Shown here: positions 1 through 6,709 of the stretch, one piece after another
Layout: each line of letters opens with the position of its first letter
How positions within the stretch are numbered: position 1 is the first letter of the stretch
Assembly: GCA_964600165.1 (NCBI GenBank)
Contig: CAZRIP010000085.1
Coordinates: forward strand, 1-17,436
Origin: CAZRIP01 sp964600165
Lineage (GTDB): Bacteria > Elusimicrobiota > Elusimicrobia > UBA1565 > UBA9628
Direction of reading: 5' to 3'
Length of the DNA: 17,436 bases
The notes under the pieces: generated by a model
Databases searched by the model: none
Told to the model about the DNA's origin: nothing
Seen by the model: the letters and a program-made list of their open reading frames with translations, nothing else
Program-made: the position numbers and the translations under genes

Positions 1-241
1 CCTGCTGCGGGGGCAGGCGGCCGGCGGTGCGCATCCAGTTGATGTCCGCGCCCGCGCAGAAATCTTTGCCCTCGCCCTTGACGACGACGGCGCGCAGGTT
101 CGAGCGCTTGGAGAGCTCGCGGAAGGCGCGCGTCAGTTCCTTGAGCGTCACGTCGCTCGTGGCGTTGCGGACCTCGGGGCGGTTGAGGATGACCTCGGAA
201 ACGGCGCCCTGCTTGACGATCAGATGCTCGTAGTCGGCCAT
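1..241 (-). CDS. Enoyl-CoA hydratase/isomerase family protein, N-terminal part (likely methylglutaconyl-CoA hydratase)
   Basis: Only about the first 80 residues lie in the window; the rest runs off the left edge. The ATG at 241 begins MADYEHLIVKQGAVSEVILN, followed by the NRPEVRNA segment typical of the crotonase fold. Near residue 63 is DFCAGADINWMR, the crotonase oxyanion-hole region. The ADxNWM form is usual in methylglutaconyl-CoA hydratases (LiuC/AUH type), which hydrate 3-methylglutaconyl-CoA in leucine breakdown. The start is 2 bases after the TAG of the methylcrotonyl-CoA carboxylase beta gene, so the two are almost certainly co-transcribed and translationally coupled. The carboxylase makes the substrate this enzyme would use. 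I see no strong Shine-Dalgarno. The crotonase family assignment is firm. The exact substrate is inferred from the neighbour and the short motif; a generic enoyl-CoA hydratase remains possible. Confidence 0.85.
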   Translation of the reverse strand, partial: MADYEHLIVKQGAVSEVILNRPEVRNATSDVTLKELTRAFRELSKRSNLRAVVVKGEGKDFCAGADINWMRTAGRLPPQQ

Positions 242-243
242 GG

Positions 244-1854
244 CTACATCCGGAATACGGGATAGCGCGGCTCGCCGAGGGTCTTGCCGTCGCAGGCGGC
301 CGCGAGGCAGAGCGCGACGACCTTGCGCGTGTCCGCCGGCTCGATGATGCCGTCGTCCCAAAGGCGCGAAGTCCCGAAGTAGGGCTGGCCCTCGGCCTCG
401 TACTGCGCCTTGATCGGCGCGGCGATCTTCTCTTCGTCCTCGGCGGTCAAGGTCTGCTTCGTTCTCTTGAGCTGCTCGCGCTTGATGATCGTCATGACTT
501 GCGCGGCTTGCTCGGCGCCCATGACCGACACGCGCGAGTTCGGCCACGTGAAGAGGAAGCGCGCCCCGTAGGCGCGGCCGCACATCGCGTAGTTGCCGGC
601 GCCGTTCGAGGAACCGATGATGACCGTGATCTTGGGCACGCGCGCCGTCGAGACCGCCTGCACGAGTTTCGCGCCGTGCTTGATGATGCCGCCCTGCTCG
701 TAGTCCTTGCCGACCATGAAGCCGGTGATGTTCTGGAGAAAGAGCAGCGGGATCCCGCGCTGCGAGCAGAGCTCGATGAAATGCGCGCCCTTGACGGCCG
801 CTTCCGAGAACAGCACGCCGCGGTTGGCGATGATCCCGACCTCGCGGCCGCGGATCGCGGCGAAGCCGCAGACGAGCGTCTGCCCGTAGAGCGCCTTGAA
901 CTCATGGAAGCGGCTGCCGTCGACCAGGCGCGCGATGACCTCGCGCGGGTCGCAAGGGCGGCGCAGGTCGCGGTGGACGATGCCGTAAAGCTCCTCCACC
1001 GGGTAAAGCGGCTCGTCCCCTTCGCCGAGAGAAAGGCGCGGCGCGTTCAGATTCTCGACGACGGCGCGGCAGATCTTGAGCGCGTGCTCGTCGTCGTCGG
1101 CGAGATGGTCGGTCACGCCGGAGACGCGGCTGTGCATGTCGCCGCCGCCCAGCTCCTCGGCCGTCGACTCCTCGCCGGTCGCCGCCTTGACGAGCGGCGG
1201 GCCGCCCAGATAGATCGTGCCCTGATTGCGCACGATCACGCACTCGTCGCTCATCGCCGGGACGTAGGCGCCGCCCGCCGTGCACATGCCCATGACGACG
1301 GAGATCTGCGGGATGCAGAGCGAAGACATCACGGCCTGGTTGTAGAAGATCCGGCCGAAGTGCTCCTTGTCCGGGAAGACCTCGGACTGCTTCGGCAGGA
1401 AGACGCCGCCCGAGTCGACGAGGTAGATCGCGGGCAATCGGTTCTCGAGCGCGATTTCTTGAGCCCGCAAGTGCTTCTTGATCGTCTCCGCGTAATAGGT
1501 GCCGCCCTTGACCGTGGCGTCGTTGGCGGCGATCACGCACAGCCGCCCGCTGACGACGCCCAGGCCCGTGATCAGGCCCGCCGCCGGAACCTCGTCGTCG
1601 TACATCCCGTGGGCGGCGAGCGCCGAGAGCTCGAGGAAGTCCGTGCCTTCGTCGATGAGCGCGCGGACGCGCTCGCGCGCCGTGAGCTTGCCGCGGCTGC
1701 GGTGGAGCTCGACGGACTTCGCCGGGCCGCCGGCGCTGACCTGGGCGAGTTTCGCGCGCAGATCCGCGACGAGAGCTTCGTGGTGGCGCGCGTTCGCCTC
1801 GTACTCCGGCGAGTCTCGATCGACGCGCGATTCGATGACGGGCGTATCAGCCAT
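244..1854 (-). CDS. Methylcrotonyl-CoA carboxylase, carboxyltransferase (beta) subunit
   Basis: This 536-residue protein matches the usual length (about 535) of the biotin-dependent carboxyltransferase that transfers CO2 from carboxybiotin to 3-methylcrotonyl-CoA in leucine degradation. The N half carries VDSGGVFLPKQSEVFPD (about 146-162), GMCTAGGAYVPAMSDE (189-204) and GTIYLGGPPLVKAATGEE (about 212-229). The C half carries FLQNITGFMVGKDYEQGG and IIGSSNGAGNYAMCGRAYG, which bind the biotin and CoA sides. This set is more like MCC-beta than propionyl-CoA carboxylase beta. The biotin carboxylase/carrier (alpha) subunit is not in the window and may lie beyond the left edge. The start ATG at 1854 sits 24 bp after the stop of the unrelated GT9 gene. 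A TAGACT -10 lies exactly 6 bases before it, so it probably has its own near-leaderless promoter. Related acyl-CoA carboxylases such as geranyl-CoA are the main alternative. Confidence 0.93.
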   Translation of the reverse strand: MADTPVIESRVDRDSPEYEANARHHEALVADLRAKLAQVSAGGPAKSVELHRSRGKLTARERVRALIDEGTDFLELSALAAHGMYDDEVPAAGLITGLGVVSGRLCVIAANDATVKGGTYYAETIKKHLRAQEIALENRLPAIYLVDSGGVFLPKQSEVFPDKEHFGRIFYNQAVMSSLCIPQISVVMGMCTAGGAYVPAMSDECVIVRNQGTIYLGGPPLVKAATGEESTAEELGGGDMHSRVSGVTDHLADDDEHALKICRAVVENLNAPRLSLGEGDEPLYPVEELYGIVHRDLRRPCDPREVIARLVDGSRFHEFKALYGQTLVCGFAAIRGREVGIIANRGVLFSEAAVKGAHFIELCSQRGIPLLFLQNITGFMVGKDYEQGGIIKHGAKLVQAVSTARVPKITVIIGSSNGAGNYAMCGRAYGARFLFTWPNSRVSVMGAEQAAQVMTIIKREQLKRTKQTLTAEDEEKIAAPIKAQYEAEGQPYFGTSRLWDDGIIEPADTRKVVALCLAAACDGKTLGEPRYPVFRM

Positions 1855-1860
1855 CGGCGA

Positions 1861-1869
1861 AGTCTAACA
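1861..1869 (-). promoter_or_regulatory. Predicted extended -10 promoter of the carboxylase gene
   Basis: Reading the minus strand, TGT-TAGACT is followed by 6 bases and the ATG at 1854. That puts +1 at the start codon, predicting a leaderless mRNA. No convincing -35 is visible; the TGN extension may compensate. The 10-mer AATTTGTTAG that overlaps it (1864-1873) recurs before the gene at 13975. Confidence 0.5.
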
Positions 1870-1878
1870 AATTTAGCG

Positions 1879-2985
1879 TCAGGCGAAGAGCCCCGGGTAT
1901 CGGGCGCGCAGGGCGCTCACGGCCAGGCCGACGTCGAGCTTGCCGATGCAGTCGCGGTGCCCGCACGTCGTGTAGTTGAGCCGGTCCAACAGCGGCATGC
2001 CCAGCCGCGCGCAAGGGCTGCACGCGATGCCGGTGCGGATCTCGAGGTGCTTCTCGGGCTCCCAGTAGACGCCGACCTCGCGCGGATCGCCGGGGCCGAA
2101 CACGCTCGCGGCCGGGACGCCCAAGGCCATCGCGGCCTTGGCGGGCCCGCCGTCGGTCCCGAAAAACAGAGCGCAGCGCGCGATCGCCGCGAACGTCTCC
2201 AGCAGCGAGAGCTTGCCCGCCAGATCGACGAAGCCCGGGAATTCTTTCGTCGCCGCGGCGACGGCCTCGGCCGCGCCGGGCTCGCCGGACGCCAAGAGCG
2301 CGAACCTCGCCTTCGACGTCTTCGCGAGCTCGGCGCAGGCGCGCCCGAACTTCTCCGCGGGCCAGATCTTGCCGTATTGATTCCGCTCCGGCGCCACGTG
2401 CACGGCGATCCACGGCCCGCCGGGCAGCAGCCGCTCCGCCTTCGCGACGGCGGCGCCGGGCAGAGGGACGCGGACCTTGTCGTCGAAAGGGCCCTCCAAG
2501 CCGGCGGCCTCCAGCAATCGCAGGTTGCGCTTGACGGAGTGCTCGGGCTCGACGGCGCACCAGACGCGCTTGTTGACGAGCAGCCGCCGGTGCAGTTCTC
2601 CGGCGACGAGAAAGCGCTTGACCTTCCGCAAGAGCGGCGCGCGCTCGAACCTCCGGACGTGCCCGACGACGTTCGGGATCGATCTCAATCCCTTGAAAAA
2701 ATGGTGCGCCGGCGCCGCCTGCGTGAGGACCGCCCAATCGAAGCCCGCCGCGGCGATCTTGGCGTTGATCGCCGGGCTCTCGGCGCGCGCGCGCGGCCCT
2801 TCCCAGTCATGCATCCAGAACTCGTCGATGAGTCCCGTCGCCGGAAGAAGCTCGCGCGTCGTCGGGTAATCGTTGGCGAGCCACGTGATCTTGGACTCGG
2901 GAAACCGCTTTCGAAGCTCCTGGACGACGGGCAGGAAGAACAAAAGATCGCCGATCGCGGCGTAGCCGACGATCAGGATCCTCAT
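1879..2985 (-). CDS. Glycosyltransferase family 9 protein (heptosyltransferase-like)
   Basis: The predicted product has 368 residues. It begins MRILIVGYAAIGDLLFFLP, the typical N-terminal strand and glycine loop of GT9 enzymes (ADP-heptose:LPS heptosyltransferases, GT-B fold). The nucleotide-sugar half has the FGTDGGPAKAAMALGVP and SVFGPGDP segments (around residues 280-310), matching the family's GTDSGP...A...G.P pattern. A late Cys cluster (CSPC ... CGHRDCI) is also common in GT9 proteins. The enzyme would add a heptose or related sugar to lipid A-core or another surface glycan at the cytoplasmic face of the inner membrane. The reading frame is open further upstream, but MRILIV fits the family and is preceded by a -10 hexamer at the right distance. 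An alternative ATG at 3000 would add 5 residues. It diverges from the radical SAM gene across 60 bp. Its sugar substrate cannot be told from sequence. Confidence 0.9.
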   Translation of the reverse strand: MRILIVGYAAIGDLLFFLPVVQELRKRFPESKITWLANDYPTTRELLPATGLIDEFWMHDWEGPRARAESPAINAKIAAAGFDWAVLTQAAPAHHFFKGLRSIPNVVGHVRRFERAPLLRKVKRFLVAGELHRRLLVNKRVWCAVEPEHSVKRNLRLLEAAGLEGPFDDKVRVPLPGAAVAKAERLLPGGPWIAVHVAPERNQYGKIWPAEKFGRACAELAKTSKARFALLASGEPGAAEAVAAATKEFPGFVDLAGKLSLLETFAAIARCALFFGTDGGPAKAAMALGVPAASVFGPGDPREVGVYWEPEKHLEIRTGIACSPCARLGMPLLDRLNYTTCGHRDCIGKLDVGLAVSALRARYPGLFA

Positions 2986-2991
2986 CGCCTC

Positions 2992-2997
2992 ATGATA
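2992..2997 (-). promoter_or_regulatory. Predicted -10 box of the GT9 gene
   Basis: TATCAT on the minus strand ends 6 bases before the ATG at 2985, placing +1 at the start codon. GAGG lies immediately upstream of the ATG, too close for a standard Shine-Dalgarno. No good -35 is visible. Confidence 0.45.
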
Positions 2998-3008
2998 CAT
3001 AAAACGTC

Positions 3009-3036
3009 TTGACGCCCGGCGCGAGCCTTGTATACT
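3009..3036 (+). promoter_or_regulatory. Strong sigma70-type promoter of the radical SAM gene
   Basis: TTGACG (3009-3014) and TATACT (3031-3036) are separated by 16 bp, each 5 of 6 to consensus. The -10 ends 9 bases before the ATG at 3046, so the expected leader is about 3 nt. There is no room for a Shine-Dalgarno. Confidence 0.75.
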
Positions 3037-3045
3037 TAACGGGAC

Positions 3046-5223
3046 ATGGCGCAGCTTCCGGCGTTCCGCGAGCCGCTGATCAATCCCGACGGCTATCCTC
3101 GCGGGAATTCCCACCCGCAATTGGTCAAGCGCGAGGATTTCACGGACGCCCTTTACGGCGTGCGCGACGTCGTGAGCGATTGGAGCGCCTACGCCGCGGA
3201 GCTCAAGCGCGCGCGCCCCGACGTCAACCCGCGCGTCCTTCTCGTCAGCCACGACATGTCGGAGATCGAGAACATCACGCTCATGGCCTTGGGCGGCGTC
3301 GTGCAGGCGCTCAACGGGACGCCGCGCTACGTCCTCATCAACCCGAGCAACTGCGCCGAGCTCGACCGCGTGATCGAGGAGTTCCGCCCCGACTGGCTCG
3401 GCTTCAACTTATACACCGGCTTGACCGACCACGTCTTCGACTGGCTGCGCGGGTACAAGCTCGCGCGGGCCAAAAAGATCTTCCGCAAGGATTTCGTCTC
3501 TTTCGAGAAAGCCGACGCGGCGCTCAAGGGTCTCGTGCGCGAGGGCGGAGCCCGCGGCGCCGGCTACGCGCCCGTCATCGTCGGCGGCCACTACAACAAC
3601 CACGACTACGCCACTTCCTACGCGCGCGGCGCGGATTTCTCCGTGCGCGGCAAGGGCGTCAACCTGCTCAAGGACATCCTCCTCGGCGGCCTCGAGCCCG
3701 GCATCTACCACGATCCGATCTCGTACCCGAACCTCCCCCTCTTCGACCGCGCGGGCTTCTACCGCGACACCTTCGCGTTCTCGGACCGGCTCAAGAAGTA
3801 CGCGCTCTCGCCGGTCAAGTCCGTGCTGACGGCGCTCGGCTGCGCGTACCGCTGCACCTACTGCTACATCGGCTCGCTCGTCGAAAACCAGGAGCAGTCG
3901 TATGAAGGCAGCGGCGTGCGCCCGCCTTCGATCATCCAAGACCGCCCCTTGGAGCTCGTGTTAAAAGAAGGCGAGGAAATCCGCCGCCTCGACGCGCTCT
4001 ACGGCGTCTCGACGCGCGCCGTGTTCGACCAGGCCGACATCTCCCTCAACAACCTCGCCTGGTGGGAGGCGCTGCGGGAGCAGTGGACGGGCCGCGTCGG
4101 CATCCCGTTCTACATCCAAGCCCGCCCGCAGATGCTGGCCGGCGCGCAGGGCAAGAGGCGCCTGTCGATGATCGCCCAGGGCAACCTCGTCGCGGGCATC
4201 TCGATGGCGATCGAGTCCGGGGACGAGCACGTGCGGCGCCTTCTGCTCAAGCGCCACGAGTCCAACGACGTGATCCAAGACGCGCTCAAGAACGTGAAGG
4301 AGGCGATGATCCCGCTGCGTACGCAGGCGATCACGGGCCTGCCCGTGATCCGTCCCTTGAAGAAGCCGTCGACCCCCGATATCGGCCTCGTCGACGCGCG
4401 CGGCGTCGAGCACTATTACGACGACCCGATGCAGGAGACGCTGGCGGCGCTGCATCTCGTCTGCTCGAGCGGGCGCTTCGGCAAGGAAGATTACTATTGG
4501 AACTCGCTTTATTCCCCGTTCCCGGGCACGCCGCTGGGCGACTACGCCGCGGAGTGCGGATTTCACGACGGGCGCACGGATTCCAACGAGCGCGCGTACA
4601 TGTTCACCTCCGAGGTGGGCCTCTCGTGCTTCGAGCCTCCGGTCGCGCGCAAGCAGGTGGCGTTCCACCGCACGGCGAACTTCTTCGCGCATCTGCTCAA
4701 CGGCAAGGACATGATGACGCTCTATCTGTACTCGCGCGACCAGTTCGGCCTGGAGGATTTCGCGCGGTTCGTGCACGAGCGGCAGTCGATGTTCCAGACC
4801 AAGAAGCTCTACAGCAAGTTTGGGCTGATCCCGGAGCCGGCGCGCGAGATGCTGACCGCGTTCTTCGAGCACGCCTATCCCGAGGCCGACGACGCCTGGT
4901 TCAAGGGCGTCAACGAGCGGCTCGCGCCCTACTACGAGACCCTCTTGGACGGCCTCGTGCTCGCGGCGAAAGTGGCCGCGCGCTACTTCGACGAGAAGTC
5001 GCGCGGGGTCCGCTTCAACTTGGATCTCCTCACGCGCGTCGAGCGCAACCACTACTACGACAACAGCTACAACATGACCTACCTGCCGCCGCGCTACGCG
5101 GCGGTCCTGCGGCCGTACATCCACGAGAACCGCCTCGGCCTCGTCGATCGGCCCCACGCCTCCGGCGCTATCCAGGCGCCGAGCGTGGAGGCGATCGACG
5201 AGGAAAGGCTGCGCGGCGAGTAG
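3046..5223 (+). CDS. B12-binding-domain-like radical SAM protein
   Basis: The 725-residue protein has a Rossmann-like N domain (about 60-215). It contains RPDWLGFNLYTG and VIVGGHYNN...GADFSVRGKG, the pattern seen in the cobalamin-binding domain of B12-dependent radical SAM enzymes. The classic DxHxxG cobalamin-ligand motif is not visible. The radical SAM core follows: C266-x3-C270-x2-C273 (LGCAYRCTYC) for the [4Fe-4S] cluster. Later come the ISMAIESGDEHVRR strand (about 385-398) and SLYSPFPGTPLGDYA, the usual far end of the barrel. The long C-terminal part (about 545-725) is rich in Tyr, Phe and His and I do not recognise it. The protein is likely cytosolic; its substrate is unknown. A coupled secreted glycoside hydrolase starts 4 bases after its stop. 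The start is fixed by the strong promoter just upstream. Family call is firm; B12 use is inference. Confidence 0.85.
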   Translation: MAQLPAFREPLINPDGYPRGNSHPQLVKREDFTDALYGVRDVVSDWSAYAAELKRARPDVNPRVLLVSHDMSEIENITLMALGGVVQALNGTPRYVLINPSNCAELDRVIEEFRPDWLGFNLYTGLTDHVFDWLRGYKLARAKKIFRKDFVSFEKADAALKGLVREGGARGAGYAPVIVGGHYNNHDYATSYARGADFSVRGKGVNLLKDILLGGLEPGIYHDPISYPNLPLFDRAGFYRDTFAFSDRLKKYALSPVKSVLTALGCAYRCTYCYIGSLVENQEQSYEGSGVRPPSIIQDRPLELVLKEGEEIRRLDALYGVSTRAVFDQADISLNNLAWWEALREQWTGRVGIPFYIQARPQMLAGAQGKRRLSMIAQGNLVAGISMAIESGDEHVRRLLLKRHESNDVIQDALKNVKEAMIPLRTQAITGLPVIRPLKKPSTPDIGLVDARGVEHYYDDPMQETLAALHLVCSSGRFGKEDYYWNSLYSPFPGTPLGDYAAECGFHDGRTDSNERAYMFTSEVGLSCFEPPVARKQVAFHRTANFFAHLLNGKDMMTLYLYSRDQFGLEDFARFVHERQSMFQTKKLYSKFGLIPEPAREMLTAFFEHAYPEADDAWFKGVNERLAPYYETLLDGLVLAAKVAARYFDEKSRGVRFNLDLLTRVERNHYYDNSYNMTYLPPRYAAVLRPYIHENRLGLVDRPHASGAIQAPSVEAIDEERLRGE

Positions 5224-5227
5224 AACC

Positions 5228-6229
5228 TTGGCTGATCGCGCGCTTGGCCGGTCGCTCGTCCTGGCCGTCGCCGCGGCCGCCGCGATGAGCCTCGCGGCCC
5301 AGACGTTCAACGGGCGGCGCGGCGGCGCGATCGTCAACGGCGGCGGCTCGGACGAAGCTCAGCCGGCCGCGACCGACGACGCGCCCGCCAAGCCCGCCGT
5401 GCCCGCGCCCCTCTCTAAGAAAAAAGGCCTCAACGCGGCGACCTATATCCCCCACGACGGCTATCTCGCCGTCGGCGCCGCCTGGGCGCACTCCCCGATC
5501 CGCGCCTCGATCGATCTTCCCGCCGGCGTCGAGCTCGTCCCGGTCGTCTACGAGAGCGCCGCGCTGGCCTCGCAGCTCGACCACGTCGGCCGGCTCTCGC
5601 CGAAGCCGCGCGAAATCATCGGGCTCGACGAACCCGCGATCAAGCCGTCGACGGGAAGCGTCGCCGCGCCGCGCGAGGCCTATCTCTCCGCCGCGCTCGA
5701 GTCGCGGCGGCTGGCGGATGAAGGGCGGCAGGCCGCGGCGAGATGGAGCGGGGTGGCGGCCGCCGCGCGGCGGCTCGGCGCGCGCGCCGGCGCGCCCGAC
5801 GCGAAGCTCGCCGAAGGCCCGTTCCTCAAGACTTTTGTCGTCGGCGCCGACGCGAGCGGCGCGAAACCCGACTTCGTCGCCGTGCGCTGGTCCGGCCCAC
5901 CCGACTTCGCGGCGTTCAAACGCGACGTGCGCAAGGCGTGCCGCGAGTGGCGGCGGCCCGTCTGGCTCGTCGAATTCTCCGTGCCGGGCGCGGGCAAGGC
6001 GCGGGAACGCGAGCGGGTCGCGGACTTCCTGCGCGAGGCGCTGCCGTGGCTCGAGGCCGACTCCTGCGTCGAGCGCTACGCCTGGTTCGAGGCCGATCCG
6101 CGGAGCGCGCCGCCGGCGCCCGCGGCGCTCTGGAGCGCCCGGGGCGCGCTCACCGAGCTAGGCCGGATCTACGCGGACTGCGGGCGGCCGCCCACAGGCA
6201 GGCCGCCCGCGCAGTGCTTGCGTCAATAG
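5228..6229 (+). CDS. Secreted Asl1/GH128-like glycoside hydrolase domain protein
   Basis: This 333-residue protein has a basic then hydrophobic N-terminus (RALGRSLVLAVAAAAAMSLAAQ), read as a signal peptide or lipid-less anchor. A Pro/Ala linker spans about 40-63. Residues about 64-318 resemble the Asl1-like glycosyl hydrolase catalytic domain (Pfam Glyco_hydro_cc, CAZy GH128, beta-1,3-glucanases). LPAGVELVPVVY matches the early strand. IGLDEPA matches the family's LGFNEPD and carries the likely acid/base E135. PDFVAVRWSGPPDFAAFK and RRPVWLVEFSV follow, with E249 the likely nucleophile. The ending LPWLE...VERYAWFEAD...ALTELGRIY is typical. Both glutamates are kept, so activity is plausible, though the protein is divergent. 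The TTG start at 5228 lies 4 bases after the radical SAM stop and suggests translational coupling. An internal ATG at 5285 would lose the signal peptide. The last 7 bases overlap the converging gene. This is recognition by eye, with no search. Confidence 0.65.
   Translation: MADRALGRSLVLAVAAAAAMSLAAQTFNGRRGGAIVNGGGSDEAQPAATDDAPAKPAVPAPLSKKKGLNAATYIPHDGYLAVGAAWAHSPIRASIDLPAGVELVPVVYESAALASQLDHVGRLSPKPREIIGLDEPAIKPSTGSVAAPREAYLSAALESRRLADEGRQAAARWSGVAAAARRLGARAGAPDAKLAEGPFLKTFVVGADASGAKPDFVAVRWSGPPDFAAFKRDVRKACREWRRPVWLVEFSVPGAGKARERERVADFLREALPWLEADSCVERYAWFEADPRSAPPAPAALWSARGALTELGRIYADCGRPPTGRPPAQCLRQ
6180..6210. other. GC-rich hairpin at a convergent gene junction
   Basis: GCGGGCGGCC (6180-6189) and GGCCGCCCGC (6201-6210) form a perfect 10-bp stem with an 11-nt loop. 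It lies inside the last codons of the plus-strand hydrolase and 13 bases beyond the minus gene's stop. No T-tract follows on either strand, so it is not a classic intrinsic terminator. It could slow polymerase or protect an RNA end. Confidence 0.4.
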
Positions 6230-6621
6230 CCCTGTGAGCCTTGCGGCGTCGTGCTCTGATCGGAGCGCATCGGCTTGATCGAGCGCTTGGACTCGTGGAG
6301 CTCCTTGGCCGCGTAGCGGTCGAGCCCCTTGGCCAAGTCGGGGCGCGACTGCCTCAACGCGTTGGCCGAGTCCTTGAGGATCGCCGCGTCGGCCTGATCC
6401 TGAGAGGAACTCTCCTTCACGTTGGACTGCGCCGCGGCCGACTCTCTCCCGGCCATGTCCTTGAGCTTGGAGGACAGGTCCGGGTTGCTCGACTCGAGCG
6501 CCGTCGCCGAGTCGTTGAGCAGCTTCACTTCCTTCTGCATGTGCTTGGCGGTCCACGCCCACGCCGGGCCCGCCGTCAGCAGGCCCGCGAGCAGCGCCGC
6601 CGTCGTCATCGTCGTCTTCAT
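6223..6621 (-). CDS. Small exported protein with an internal helical duplication
   Basis: I do not recognise a named family. The 132-residue product begins MKTTMTTAALLAGLLTAGPAWA, a clear signal peptide with AWA before the cleavage site. The mature part is polar and predicted helical. It holds two similar copies: LLNDSATALESSNPDLSSKL...AGRE (about 34-60) and ILKDSANALRQSRPDLAKGL...AAKE (about 80-106), sharing the xLxDSAxALxxSxPDLxxxL pattern. The tail is Ser/Gln/Thr-rich. The start at 6621 is chosen over the in-frame ATG at 6645 because GGAGG (6627-6631) sits 5 bases before it and the signal peptide then begins cleanly. The mRNA would have a short leader of about 16 nt with a real Shine-Dalgarno, unlike most neighbours. 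Its stop overlaps the converging hydrolase by 7 bp. It is likely periplasmic; function is unknown. Confidence 0.75.
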   Translation of the reverse strand: MKTTMTTAALLAGLLTAGPAWAWTAKHMQKEVKLLNDSATALESSNPDLSSKLKDMAGRESAAAQSNVKESSSQDQADAAILKDSANALRQSRPDLAKGLDRYAAKELHESKRSIKPMRSDQSTTPQGSQGY

Positions 6622-6643
6622 GTCATCCTCCGTCGACGCTTTC

Positions 6644-6649
6644 ATTGTA
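6644..6649 (-). promoter_or_regulatory. Predicted -10 box, 16-nt leader with Shine-Dalgarno
   Basis: TACAAT on the minus strand (5 of 6 to consensus) predicts +1 near 6637, leaving a leader of about 16 nt that contains GGAGG at 6627-6631 before the ATG at 6621. No clear -35 is visible. Confidence 0.45.
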
Positions 6650-6709
6650 AGCCCGGCGCCGACGACGGTCCTATGACGGGAGGGTCACGAGAAATGACGC
6701 GAGCGATGA

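Noticed and set aside
499..3012. Very long plus-strand open frame opposite the carboxylase and GT9 genes
   Set aside because: Arg/Ala/Asp-rich low-complexity translation typical of antisense frames in GC-rich DNA; the opposite strand has two clear protein families.
2986..3252. Longer N-terminus for the GT9 protein
   Set aside because: The extra 89 residues are Arg/Ala/Val-rich without pattern and would overlap the radical SAM gene and promoter; MRILIVG is the family N-terminus.
6180..6210. Hairpin considered as an intrinsic terminator
   Set aside because: No T-tract follows on either strand; kept only as a hairpin.
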